A program made the position numbers and the translations under genes. A stretch of DNA of 64,000 nucleotides from Bradyrhizobium ottawaense (GTDB lineage: Bacteria > Pseudomonadota > Alphaproteobacteria > Rhizobiales > Xanthobacteraceae), in NCBI RefSeq assembly GCF_900099825.1, contig NZ_LT629693.1, positions 6,087,001 through 6,151,000 on the forward strand, read 5' to 3'. Each line of letters opens with the position of its first letter. Position 1 is the first letter of the stretch. The notes under the pieces are model-generated. The model ran no database searches. It saw nothing but the letters and a program-made list of their open reading frames with translations, and had not been told where the DNA came from. This document shows positions 34,249-42,250 of this stretch, one piece after another.

Positions 34249-35225
34249 CGGTGATCGAACCGACATCTTCAAGGCCGATGCCGTTGCTGCGCGCGGCGGC
34301 CGTTGCTGCACTGATCGTGCTCGCATTCTTCCTGCCGCGGCTGCTCGGTGGGACCTCAGTTGCCTATTCCACGTTGACCACCATCGCGATCTTCGCCGTG
34401 ATGTGTTACGGCGTCGACGTCGTGCTGTCCTATCTCGGGGAAGTCAGCCTTGGGCATACGCTGTTCTGGGCCATCGGCGGCTACACGGCGGCCAATCTTT
34501 CGGTGAAATACGGACTGAACGGTTGGAGCACCGCGCTCGCGACCGTTATTCTCAGCATCGCTGCCGCGGCATTTCTCGGCGCGGTGACGCTGCGGACGCG
34601 AGAGTTCGTGTTTTCGCTGGTGACCTACGCGGCGGCGGTCGTGGCCTACGAGATCGCCTTCAACTGGGATGCGATCGGCGGTTCCGACGGCATCGTCGGC
34701 ATTTCCGCGCTGAAACTTCCGTTCGGCATTGCAACCTATACCGGCGTGACGCAGGAGGAGCTGTGGCCGGTTGCATTCGCGCTATTGCTGGCGACGCTGG
34801 CTTTCATCGCACGATTCCGTCGCTCCAAACTCGGCACCACCGCGCTTATGGTGCAGATGAACCCGCCGCTTGCCGCAAGCCTGGGCGTCGATCCGCGTAA
34901 AGTGAGGCTCGCCGTGTTCGTGATTTCGGCGCCGATCACCGGGTTGGCCGGCTGGCTTTACGCCTATCAGCGCGCCTATGTCGGACCGGATATGTTCGAA
35001 ACCTATTTTCTGGTCATGATGCTGACGGCGGTGGTGCTGGTCGGACGGCGGGTCTTGATCGGGCCGTTGATCGGTACCGGAATCCTGATCGTGCAGCAAA
35101 ACCTGCTGTCGCTCGGGGGCGACTGGAACAAGATTATTCTCGGCTCGGTGCTGGCGCTGGTTCTGATCTTCTGGCCGGCCGGGCTGATTGGACTGTTTCG
35201 CCGCTTCGGCAAGAGCAAGGCGTAG
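34245..35225 (+). CDS. livM: Branched-chain-type ABC permease LivM
   Basis: 326 residues from ATG 34245, which overlaps the livH stop; longer open frame upstream is the shadow of livH. Family stretches: YGVDVVLSYLGEVSLGHTLF, GGSDGIVGISALKLPFG and GPLIGTGILIVQQNLLSLGG. It has about ten hydrophobic segments, pairs with LivH, and ends 35 bp before the solute-binding protein gene. Confidence 0.93.
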   Translation: MTVIEPTSSRPMPLLRAAAVAALIVLAFFLPRLLGGTSVAYSTLTTIAIFAVMCYGVDVVLSYLGEVSLGHTLFWAIGGYTAANLSVKYGLNGWSTALATVILSIAAAAFLGAVTLRTREFVFSLVTYAAAVVAYEIAFNWDAIGGSDGIVGISALKLPFGIATYTGVTQEELWPVAFALLLATLAFIARFRRSKLGTTALMVQMNPPLAASLGVDPRKVRLAVFVISAPITGLAGWLYAYQRAYVGPDMFETYFLVMMLTAVVLVGRRVLIGPLIGTGILIVQQNLLSLGGDWNKIILGSVLALVLIFWPAGLIGLFRRFGKSKA

Positions 35226-35260
35226 AGTTCACACCTAAGAATAGAGGGAGGAAGCGACGT

Positions 35261-36400
35261 ATGAGCAAATCCATCAAACTGGCGATTGCCCTGCTGCTGG
35301 GCCTGAGCGCGCCCGCGATTGCGCAAGACATCAAGGTCGGCACGATTTTTCCACTCAGTGGCGGCGCTGGGCCCGACGGTCAATCCGTCACCAACGCCGT
35401 CAAGCTCGCGATCCAGGAAATCAACGACAAAGGCGGCCTTCTGGGACGCAAGATCGCGCTGGTCTCCAAGGACGACGAGAGTACGCCGGCGGTGGGCGTC
35501 AGCCGCGCCAACGAGATGATCGCTGAAAAAGTCGATGTCGTGATCGAGGGCTGGAATTCGCCGGTGACCTTGGCGATGCAGCCGATCCTCGCGCGGGGAG
35601 GCGTTCTCGATATCACGGCGGTGTCGAAGTCTGACCTGATCCTGAGCGGCGAAACCAACCCGCTGGCGATCCGCATCAATAGTTCGAATGGTTTCGATGC
35701 CGGCGTGATCGCGAAATATGTCGCCGAGACCCTGAAGGCGAAGAAGGTCGCGTTCCTGACCCAGAACGACGTCTACGGCAACGGCTTCCAGGCCGCGGTC
35801 GAGGCCGAGTTCAAGAAGCTGAATTTCTCCGGCGAAGTCACGACGACCGAGAAATTCGCCTTCAAGGATACCGATTTCCGGGTTCAGCTCACCAACCTGA
35901 AGACCGCCAATCCCGACGCCATCATCGTCACCAACTCGTCGAATTCCTCCGGTTTGCCGGCCATGGTTGAACAATATCGCCAGGCCGACCTGAAATCGGC
36001 CTTTGTGGGCGCGGTCGGCATCATGCTGCCGACGGTCTACAAGGTGGCGGGCGATGCCAATAACGGTATCGTCTCTGCGGATATCTACTTCTGGGACCTG
36101 CCGCCGTTCAACGCTATTCCCGAGAGTAACTCCTTTGTCGCTGCGTTCAAGAAGGCCTACGGCGTCGAGCCGGACAAGAGCGCAGCCCTCGGCGCCGCCG
36201 CGCTGCAGGTCTGGGCGCGCGCAGTCGAGGCGACCAAATCGCTCGATCGCAAGACGGTGGCGGAAGCCATTCGCGGCAAGACCATCAGGGGCACGGTGTT
36301 CGGCGATGCCCAGTTCCTGCCGAACGGCCAGCTGCAGCCGCGCTACGTCGTCTTCAAGGTCGTCGACGGCAAGACGGCGAAGCTTGAGGCGCTGAAGTAG
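35261..36400 (+). CDS. ABC transporter solute-binding protein (LivK type)
   Basis: 379 residues. Strong ribosome site (GAGGGAGGAAG) before the ATG. Signal peptide MSKSIKLAIALLLGLSAPAI ending AIAQD. Periplasmic-binding type I fold: KVGTIFPLSGGAGPDGQSVT, LAIQEINDKGGLLGRKIALV and VAFLTQNDVYGNGFQAAVEA. The ligand is not deducible; the gene context (CoA-transferases, thiolase, monooxygenase) hints at aromatic or carboxylic acids rather than amino acids. Confidence 0.92.
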   Translation: MSKSIKLAIALLLGLSAPAIAQDIKVGTIFPLSGGAGPDGQSVTNAVKLAIQEINDKGGLLGRKIALVSKDDESTPAVGVSRANEMIAEKVDVVIEGWNSPVTLAMQPILARGGVLDITAVSKSDLILSGETNPLAIRINSSNGFDAGVIAKYVAETLKAKKVAFLTQNDVYGNGFQAAVEAEFKKLNFSGEVTTTEKFAFKDTDFRVQLTNLKTANPDAIIVTNSSNSSGLPAMVEQYRQADLKSAFVGAVGIMLPTVYKVAGDANNGIVSADIYFWDLPPFNAIPESNSFVAAFKKAYGVEPDKSAALGAAALQVWARAVEATKSLDRKTVAEAIRGKTIRGTVFGDAQFLPNGQLQPRYVVFKVVDGKTAKLEALK

Positions 36401-36586
36401 ACACTGCTTCCGCCTCGGCCTGGGCAATCGCTCAGCGGAGATCGTGCAGCGCGGCACGGTCGAACTGGCGGTACAGGTATCGACCTGGTTGCGGATGGTG
36501 GTATCACTCAGCTCTGAGGCGCTGGCGCCGGTGGGACGGAGATCCCGCGCCGCCAGCGCCGGGAAACGCTTTGGACGGGTGGCGCG
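36401..36586. other. Spacer between ABC receptor and monooxygenase genes
   Basis: 186 bp without a recognisable gene or clear terminator, so readthrough into the oxygenase gene is possible. Confidence 0.35.
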
Positions 36587-37615
36587 ATGCAGTTCGGCAT
36601 ATTCGATCAGAACGACCACGGGCCATATCCGCTTGGCGAGCAGTACGAAAACCGGCTGCAACTGATCGAATTCTACGATTCCGCCGGATTTCGTACCTAC
36701 CACATGAGCGAGCACCATTCGACGCCGCTCAACCTGACGCCGTCGCCAAGTGTCTTTCTCGCCGCGGCCGCGCAACGGACTAAACGCCTGCGTCTCGGCG
36801 CGCTGGTCTACGTGCTGCCGGCGCATCACCCGCTGCGGCTCGCCGAAGAGATCTGCATGCTGGATCATCTGAGCCAGGGCCGGATCGAAGTCGGAATCGG
36901 TCGCGGGGCGTCACCGCATGAGCTGCAGTATTTCGGTGTCGATCCCGATCAGGCGCAGGCCATGTATGTCGAGGCCTACGGCGTCATCATGCAAGCGTTG
37001 ACGAATGACGAGGTGGATTTTCGCGGCAAGCATTATCGTTTCGAGAACGTGCCTATCGATATCAAGCCGGCGCAGCTCCCGCATCCGCCGCTGTGGTACG
37101 CCGTCCCGGTGCCGGAGGGGGCGGCATGGCCGGCGCAAAATGCGATCAACATCGTTTGCGGAGGACCGCTGCCGCGGGTGCGCGAGATCACCGACCGCTA
37201 TCGTGCCGAATGGGCGGCAGCGGGGAATTCGCTCGCGCAGTTGCCCTTGCTCGGGATCAACCGCTTTGTGGTTGCGGCCGATACCGACCGCGAGGCGTTG
37301 GAACTCGGGCGCCGGGCCTGGCCGTCGTTTTATGCGAGTTTCATGAAGCTCTGGAAGAAGCACGGCACCCAGCCGCGCTTTGCCCGTCTGCCTGAGGATT
37401 TCGGCACCATGGTGCAAAACGGCGGCGCGATCGCGGGATCGCCGGGCACGATCCGGGAGCAGGTGCGAAGGATGGTTGAGGAAGCCGGCGCGAACTACTT
37501 CATCAGCCAGTTCTCGTTCGGGGATCTCAGGCAGGAAGAAGTGCTGCACTCCGCCGGCATCTTCGCACGCGAGGTGCTGCCGGCCGCGCGGGAACGCGTG
37601 GCGCAGGTGGTCTAG
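36587..37615 (+). CDS. LLM-class flavin-dependent oxidoreductase (luciferase-like)
   Basis: 342 residues. Start MQFGIFDQNDHGPYPLGEQY; family blocks EFYDSAGFRTYHMSEHHSTP, RLRLGALVYVLPAHHPLRLA, EEICMLDHLSQGRIEVGIGR and GSPGTIREQVRRMVEEAG. These are TIM-barrel enzymes using reduced FMN (or F420) and oxygen on small organics. It follows the ABC transporter on the same strand, so it may oxidise the imported compound. Substrate unknown. Confidence 0.92.
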   Translation: MQFGIFDQNDHGPYPLGEQYENRLQLIEFYDSAGFRTYHMSEHHSTPLNLTPSPSVFLAAAAQRTKRLRLGALVYVLPAHHPLRLAEEICMLDHLSQGRIEVGIGRGASPHELQYFGVDPDQAQAMYVEAYGVIMQALTNDEVDFRGKHYRFENVPIDIKPAQLPHPPLWYAVPVPEGAAWPAQNAINIVCGGPLPRVREITDRYRAEWAAAGNSLAQLPLLGINRFVVAADTDREALELGRRAWPSFYASFMKLWKKHGTQPRFARLPEDFGTMVQNGGAIAGSPGTIREQVRRMVEEAGANYFISQFSFGDLRQEEVLHSAGIFAREVLPAARERVAQVV

Positions 37616-37627
37616 GGGCGCCGGGGC

Positions 37628-37939
37628 ATGATCATCCGCATCATCGGGGCAAGCCGCGGGATCGAGATCGACGATCCCAAAAACTTCAAGGCTTTCTCAG
37701 TCCGGATCGAGGGGCCGATAGGCCCTGAGATTCAAACTGAATTGCTCGGCCGCATGGCCGTAAGCCACGATCGCGAGCATGCCTGGATCTCCGAGAACGC
37801 GTTGCGTGAATGGCCTTCGCTCAAATCCGAGGCATGGTGGCAGGAAGGTCTGTCGAACATGATGGCTGCCGTGACGAAGTTTGGCTGGATCGATCAGGCC
37901 AACCGGTCGATCCGTGCTCATATTGAGTATGCGCCGTAG
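37628..37939 (+). CDS. Hypothetical 103-residue protein
   Basis: Starts 12 bp after the oxygenase stop. Contains an EIDDPKNFKAFSVRIEGPIG region and WPSLKSEAWWQEGLSNMMAA, giving a plausible small alpha/beta protein. Family not recognised. Its last 119 bp overlap, on the opposite strand, the 3' end of the OpgC-like gene. It is probably cotranscribed with the oxygenase gene and might be an accessory subunit. Confidence 0.6.
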   Translation: MIIRIIGASRGIEIDDPKNFKAFSVRIEGPIGPEIQTELLGRMAVSHDREHAWISENALREWPSLKSEAWWQEGLSNMMAAVTKFGWIDQANRSIRAHIEYAP

Positions 37940-39113
37940 GAACAAGCGTCGCGGCTTCGTCGGGATTGCGCGCGGGCGTGGGCTTCTGGTCCTGCCGTCT
38001 GGACCACGACACGTAATAGGCAACGCTGGTCATGGAGGCAATTCCGGCGATGCTGACGAGAACCTGCATGGCGAGTGAATCCGGACCCGTGATCAGGACG
38101 AGATGTCCGGCAAACGACAGGAATACGCCGGCGCAGAACACCGGCAGCCATTCTTCGCCGCACTTCATGAGCGGCTGCAGGGCCGGCCATTGAAAGCCGC
38201 GCCAGTCCCGTGGCACCAGATGGCTGACGAGGAAAGCCAGCGCCAGGAAATGCAGCACGCGGTAGGGGGCGATGTTTTCCTTGTCGTTGGGAAGGAAGGT
38301 GTCGAGCAGGGGCTCCGGTATCATCGCGGCGAGCTGCGGGAATTTTCCTGCCAGCGTCACGGTCAATGCGAACAGCAGATACAACAGCGCTGCCACGCGC
38401 AGGATCGAGAGGTTCTGCAGCGCCTGAATGGCGCGCATCGTCCTGGCGCCGCTCAGCGCCAGCCAGGTGCCAAGCACAAAGAGCAGTTGCCAGCAGAACG
38501 GATTGAAATACCAGCGTCCATCCGGATACGCGGACAGGTTCCAGTCGAGATGCCGGGCCACAACATACAGGCCGATCGACCCGGCCAATGTCAGATTTGG
38601 GCCGCGCATCATTCCGAACAGCACGAACGGGAAGAATGCCATCAGCACGATGAAGACCTGCAGCACATCGAGGTTGAGCGGCTTGGCCTGCAGCAGCAGA
38701 CCGTAAATCAGTGTCCGGATCGTGTGGTCGACGATCCCGGTAACATTGAACTCGCCGATGATTTCGGGCGCCGCGGATTTCCGCGCAACGTATCCGATCA
38801 GGTCGATGTAGATCACGAACAGGACGACGTAGGCGGCATAGAGCTGCCACAGCCGCTTGAAGATGCGGGTCGCCGTCACGATGAGGCCGCGCTCCAGCAT
38901 CATCTTTCCATAGAGGATTGCGGCGGTATAGCCGCCGACGAATACGAACAGGTCGGTAGCGCCGCTGAATCCGAAATTCCGCAGGGTGAGCAGACCGACT
39001 GCGTTATGCGGGACGTGATCCAGAAAGAGAAACCAGGCCGCGATTCCGAGCAGGAGACAGAGCCGGAGATCGCCGTCGCGTGCGGCAATCTCGGCCTTCA
39101 TGGAAGGATACAT
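37821..39113 (-). CDS. OpgC-like membrane protein
   Basis: 430 residues with about ten hydrophobic segments. The N-terminal part RLCLLLGIAAWFLFLDHVPH then NAVGLLTLRNFGFSGATDLF and VFVGGYTAAILYGKMMLERG matches OpgC-domain proteins, which add succinyl or similar groups to osmoregulated periplasmic glucans in alphaproteobacteria. The last 40 residues are hydrophilic and encoded opposite the 103-residue gene, so the true end may be shorter only if a frameshift exists. The ATG at 39101 is an alternative start. Confidence 0.82.
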   Translation of the reverse strand: MYPSMKAEIAARDGDLRLCLLLGIAAWFLFLDHVPHNAVGLLTLRNFGFSGATDLFVFVGGYTAAILYGKMMLERGLIVTATRIFKRLWQLYAAYVVLFVIYIDLIGYVARKSAAPEIIGEFNVTGIVDHTIRTLIYGLLLQAKPLNLDVLQVFIVLMAFFPFVLFGMMRGPNLTLAGSIGLYVVARHLDWNLSAYPDGRWYFNPFCWQLLFVLGTWLALSGARTMRAIQALQNLSILRVAALLYLLFALTVTLAGKFPQLAAMIPEPLLDTFLPNDKENIAPYRVLHFLALAFLVSHLVPRDWRGFQWPALQPLMKCGEEWLPVFCAGVFLSFAGHLVLITGPDSLAMQVLVSIAGIASMTSVAYYVSWSRRQDQKPTPARNPDEAATLVPTAHTQYEHGSTGWPDRSSQTSSRQPSCSTDLPATMPRI

Positions 39114-39295
39114 TGGAAGTTTAAGAACTTTGCATGCCGGAGGAATTGAGTCGCGAATCTAGCGCGACTGTCCGTCCCGTTCGAATAGACTTTGCGTGAC
39201 CAATAATTAAGCCGGTTGCGGGCGATCGGCATTGGTTAACGATCACAATCTTTTGAGCAAGAACGCCTTTGAACAAGAATGCCAGGGCGCACGAC
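39114..39295. other. Spacer between OpgC-like and 91-residue genes
   Basis: 182 bp without a supported gene; no clear terminator is seen. Confidence 0.35.
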
Positions 39296-39571
39296 TCAAA
39301 TCGTCCCATGCTTGCGCAGATCGCGGACATGGTCGAATGGGTCGGCCTGCAGATCTAAGCCCGCGGCGTCGATGTCGGGCCGGGCCGTCTCGCTCAGAAT
39401 ATCGGCCGTGATGTCCTCGACCGAGCAATCCGCAATTTCATGAATGAAGCTGATATTCCTGTATTCGCCGGACGCGATCCGCGAGACGACCTCGCGCCGG
39501 GTGATTTCCGGATCGACGATGGCCTCGCGACCGCGCCGGCCGTCGTCGATCATCACGACGAAGTACTGCAT
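39296..39571 (-). CDS. 91-residue orphan gene under an S24 operator
   Basis: MQYFVVMIDDGRRGREAIVD, then PEITRREVVSRIASGEYRNI and SFIHEIADCSVEDITADILS. It is an acidic soluble protein; GAGGA lies upstream of ATG 39571. No family recognised. One TTCTGA-AAA-TCAGAA operator (39622-39636) lies 51 bp before the start, so it is probably controlled by the S24 repressor encoded next to it. Function unknown; possibly an antirepressor-like or host-modifying protein. Confidence 0.65.
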   Translation of the reverse strand: MQYFVVMIDDGRRGREAIVDPEITRREVVSRIASGEYRNISFIHEIADCSVEDITADILSETARPDIDAAGLDLQADPFDHVRDLRKHGTI

Positions 39572-39621
39572 GCTGGCGATCTGGTCCTCATCGGGGAACT
39601 GGAATCGAGTGGCCGCAGTAT

Positions 39622-39636
39622 TTCTGAAAATCAGAA
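39622..39636. promoter_or_regulatory. S24-repressor-type operator D
   Basis: TTCTGAAAATCAGAA is a perfect 6-3-6 dyad matching the three sites in the repressor's own promoter. It lies between the repressor stop (39731) and the start of the 91-residue gene. Confidence 0.75.
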
Positions 39637-39730
39637 AAAATCCAGCGCAAAATTTGGCGAATCAGAAAGGCAGGGATCCCGGTGGCGCAGTCCGGGGCCG
39701 CGGGACAGAATCACCCTGCGGTCGGGCTGG

Positions 39731-40369
39731 CTACTTCTCCGGCGTCCGTCCGCCCGGCGCCTTGGCCGCCTTGCGCGTCCGCGCCAGCGCCTTGTTGCGC
39801 AGGCGTTCGATCTGGCCCCTCGGCAAAGTGACGCAGATCTCGCCGATCCATTCGAGCTTTACCCCGCTGATCGGCTTGGCATTGAAGCTCGTGAGATTGA
39901 CAAGTGCGGTGGATTTTCCCCGCTCGATCGTCTTCAGATAACGCTCGCCGGTCTTCAGGCGTACGGCAGCTTCCTCGCCGTAGAAGCTCGAGAGCGGATG
40001 ACGCTGTTCGCGAAAAACCACGATAACATCGCCATTTTCGTATTTCGGCAGCATGGAATCGCCGGCGACCTCGAAGGCGATGGTCTCTTCGGCGATCGGG
40101 AAGGGTAATTCGACCTCGCCAAGGCCTTCCGGTGGCACCTGCTCGTGCTCGGGTTCGATCGAGGCGCCGGCGCCGACGCGGCCCATGATCGGCACCGAGT
40201 TCAGTTCGAGATACTCCATGATCGGCGCAATTTCCGATGCCTTGATCAGGCGAATCCCCGACAGGATCTCGGAAACCGCGCCCGGGCGAACGCCCATGGC
40301 CGCGGCGAGACCGCCCTTGGTCTTGCCCGGTTTCTCCAGCCCGCGTTCGATCAGCCTGATGTCCAGCAT
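39731..40369 (-). CDS. S24 (LexA/phage CI-like) transcriptional repressor
   Basis: 212 residues. A compact N-terminal HTH (KGGLAAAMGVRPGAVSEILS, residues 18-37) is followed by a linker with a candidate Ala67-Gly68 self-cleavage site (GRVGAGASIEP). The S24 peptidase domain has nucleophile Ser105 (VAGDSMLPKYENGD) and the base Lys in the VRLKTGERYLKTIERG stretch. Such proteins repress promoters until damage or RecA triggers self-cleavage. Three dyad operators overlie its promoter: -35 TTGATT at 40419-40424 and -10 TATCAT at 40395-40400 (18-bp spacing, minus strand). Autoregulation is strongly suggested. Confidence 0.88.
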   Translation of the reverse strand: MLDIRLIERGLEKPGKTKGGLAAAMGVRPGAVSEILSGIRLIKASEIAPIMEYLELNSVPIMGRVGAGASIEPEHEQVPPEGLGEVELPFPIAEETIAFEVAGDSMLPKYENGDVIVVFREQRHPLSSFYGEEAAVRLKTGERYLKTIERGKSTALVNLTSFNAKPISGVKLEWIGEICVTLPRGQIERLRNKALARTRKAAKAPGGRTPEK

Positions 40370-40379
40370 GGCCCATCCT

Positions 40380-40452
40380 TTCCGAATTTCAGAAATGATA
40401 GCAGTTCTGATTATCCGAAATCAAGCTTGACTTGAATTTCGGAATATCAGAA
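40380..40452. promoter_or_regulatory. Divergent promoter with three S24-type operators (A, B, C)
   Basis: Site A TTCCGAATTTCAGAA (40380-40394), site B TTCTGATTATCCGAA (40405-40419), site C TTCGGAATATCAGAA (40438-40452); consensus TTCNGA-N3-TCNGAA. B lies between the -35 and -10 of the repressor promoter and A just past its -10, the classic layout of a self-repressed promoter. C lies about 40 bp before the GcrA-like start, after a TTGACT at 40427-40432. Confidence 0.8.
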
Positions 40453-40492
40453 ATTAAGGCGGCGTCGGGCGTGACAGGAAGAGGTGCGAATA

Positions 40493-41032
40493 ATGGAGCA
40501 GACAAGCTGGCCGCCTGAGCATTCGGACGCCCTGCGTCAACATCTTGCCGAGCGCCTGTCGTTTTCCGAGATCGTCAAGGCGATCAATCTGAAGTTCAGG
40601 ACGGCCCATACCCGGAACGCCGCGATCGGCCGCGCCAGGCGAATGGGACTTGGTGGCCCCGATCGTCCGCAACCGCTGCTGCCGGCCACGCCGCCGCGGC
40701 TGGGGAGAATTCTCAAACCCCGGCCGGTCGAGCCTGGATCGGCTGCGCTACGCCGGCCGACACCAGCCCTGAAGGCGCAGGAGCCGCCGAAGCTGCGTTG
40801 TGCCGAGGTCGAGCCGCGCCATCTTTTGCTGATCGAGCTCGAGCGCGGCGATTGCCACTATCCCTATGGCGGCGACGCAGATCGCGAAGCCATCACCTTC
40901 TGCGGCCGCCCGCGCTGCGCCGGTTCGAGCTATTGCGCGCCGCATTTTCATTTGAGTCGCAATCCCGTCGCGCCGCCGGAGCGCGAGGCCAGCGATAACG
41001 CCATCTGGTTGCGGATTGTGGAGACGGCGTAA
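40493..41032 (+). CDS. GcrA-family cell-cycle regulator-like protein
   Basis: 179 residues from ATG 40493, 8 bases after GGAAGAGG. The N-terminal DNA-binding part is WPPEHSDALRQHLAERLSFS, then EIVKAINLKFRTAHTRNAAI and GRARRMGL. The C-terminal part has the GcrA-type cysteines CHYPYGGDADREAITFCGRP then RCAGSSYCAPHFHLSR, the sigma70-contacting module in Caulobacter GcrA. GcrA co-activates promoters bearing methylated GANTC. This copy sits divergently from an S24 repressor under its operators, so it looks like a repressor-controlled paralogue rather than the housekeeping gcrA. Confidence 0.85.
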   Translation: MEQTSWPPEHSDALRQHLAERLSFSEIVKAINLKFRTAHTRNAAIGRARRMGLGGPDRPQPLLPATPPRLGRILKPRPVEPGSAALRRPTPALKAQEPPKLRCAEVEPRHLLLIELERGDCHYPYGGDADREAITFCGRPRCAGSSYCAPHFHLSRNPVAPPEREASDNAIWLRIVETA

Positions 41033-41086
41033 CGAAGATTTTCAGACCGCTTTCGAATTGTCATTTGCGAAAGGAGACCGCCAGAT

Positions 41087-41638
41087 ATGTCCAAAGCCAA
41101 ACGCAAAAAGCCCCACGATCCCGCCAAGGCGCATGACCGACGGCCGCGGGATCTGCTGCGCAACGCCGAAGTCGCGACCGTCGAGGTCGACAATCCGCTG
41201 GCGCTTGACCCCGGCGAGAAGATCGTGGCGCTGCGCTCGATCCGCAACGATCCGCTAGCACGGTTGCATTCGCACCACCAGATCGACGAGGCGCAGTATC
41301 AGGGTGGACGCGCCTTCCAGAGCGATTGGGAAAAGGCCGAGCGCGGCCCGCGCGCGGTAGATCCGACCCGGGAATATGTCGACGGCGGCCAGATGCGTGA
41401 GCCGATCACCGAGGGACAGCGCAAGGCGGTGCTGCGGTTGAACCGCGCCGAGCTCGAACTCGGCGCCGACGGTTCGGCGCTGGTGCACGATGTTCTGGTC
41501 CACGGCATGACCATGGACCAGATCGGGCAGCGGCGGGGACTACGTACCCAGCGCTGGCGCGATTATTTCTCCCGCCGTTTCTGCGAATGCCTCGACCGTC
41601 TGGCGCTGATCTACGGGTTTGCGACGCAGATGCGCTGA
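41087..41638 (+). CDS. DUF6456-like putative DNA-binding protein
   Basis: 183 residues from ATG 41087, preceded by AAAGGAG. A basic N-terminus (KAKRKKPHDPAKAHDRRPRD) leads to a SIRNDPLARLHSHHQIDEAQ then YQGGRAFQSDWEKAERGPRA stretch typical of DUF6456-type proteins. The C-terminal helix-turn-helix-like end is VHDVLVHGMTMDQIGQRRGL then RTQRWRDYFSRRFCECLDRL. It follows the GcrA-like gene by 54 bp on the same strand, and I expect cotranscription and a joint regulatory role. Confidence 0.65.
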   Translation: MSKAKRKKPHDPAKAHDRRPRDLLRNAEVATVEVDNPLALDPGEKIVALRSIRNDPLARLHSHHQIDEAQYQGGRAFQSDWEKAERGPRAVDPTREYVDGGQMREPITEGQRKAVLRLNRAELELGADGSALVHDVLVHGMTMDQIGQRRGLRTQRWRDYFSRRFCECLDRLALIYGFATQMR

Positions 41639-41754
41639 CGGTCTGCATCGTGTGCGGACTTGGTCCATGGACAGTCCGGCGGAAATTCCGCGTTCCGGGA
41701 ATGAACCAAACGGCGCGTGGGACCGTCAAAACGCGGTAACCCCCGGGAGCCGTC

Positions 41755-42225
41755 ATGAAAGACGCCGTTGTCACCTGCTTTCTTGCCTGCATTGGCGCAG
41801 CGATGGCGGTCGCGGCTATCGCGGCCGACGCAACCTATCTCGGGACGTGGAAGGTTTCCGGCGCAACGACGGCGCCGTGGGCCGATCCTAAGCAGAAGGC
41901 CGACGTCGCGGAGCAGACGCGTCTGATCGGCAAGGCCGTGGTCTTCAAGACCAGGGAGATTGCCGGCCCCGAGCCGCTGGCCTGCAAGGCGGCGCACTAC
42001 AAGGAGAAGAATTACACCGCCGACATGATCTTCCAGGGCGCTTTCGAGGAGATGAAGTCGAAGGATAAATCGGTCGACCCGAGCAAGATCGCCGCCTCGC
42101 TCGGCTTTACCGGCAGCGGCATCAAGACGGTGGAAACCGGATGCGAGATCGACTTTCATTTCGTCGATGCCACGACGGCTGAAATCGGCCTGAACAATAT
42201 GGTCTATACGCTGAAGAAGCAGTAG
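41755..42225 (+). CDS. Exported protein of unknown function
   Basis: 156 residues. Signal peptide MKDAVVTCFLACIGAAMAVA then AIAAD. The mature part starts TYLGTWKVSGATTAPWADP, contains EPLACKAAHYKEKNYTADMI and a second cysteine in VETGCEIDFHFVDATTAEIG, with one likely disulfide. The GTWKV start and beta pattern recall lipocalin-like small periplasmic proteins. It converges with the BamA-like gene (25-bp gap). Confidence 0.65.
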   Translation: MKDAVVTCFLACIGAAMAVAAIAADATYLGTWKVSGATTAPWADPKQKADVAEQTRLIGKAVVFKTREIAGPEPLACKAAHYKEKNYTADMIFQGAFEEMKSKDKSVDPSKIAASLGFTGSGIKTVETGCEIDFHFVDATTAEIGLNNMVYTLKKQ

Positions 42226-42250
42226 CGGCGCGTGCTTGTCCGCCTGCAGG

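Noticed and set aside
35003..36868. 621-codon minus-strand frame opposite livM/SBP/oxygenase
   Set aside because: Shadow frame of three confident genes; no domain recognised.
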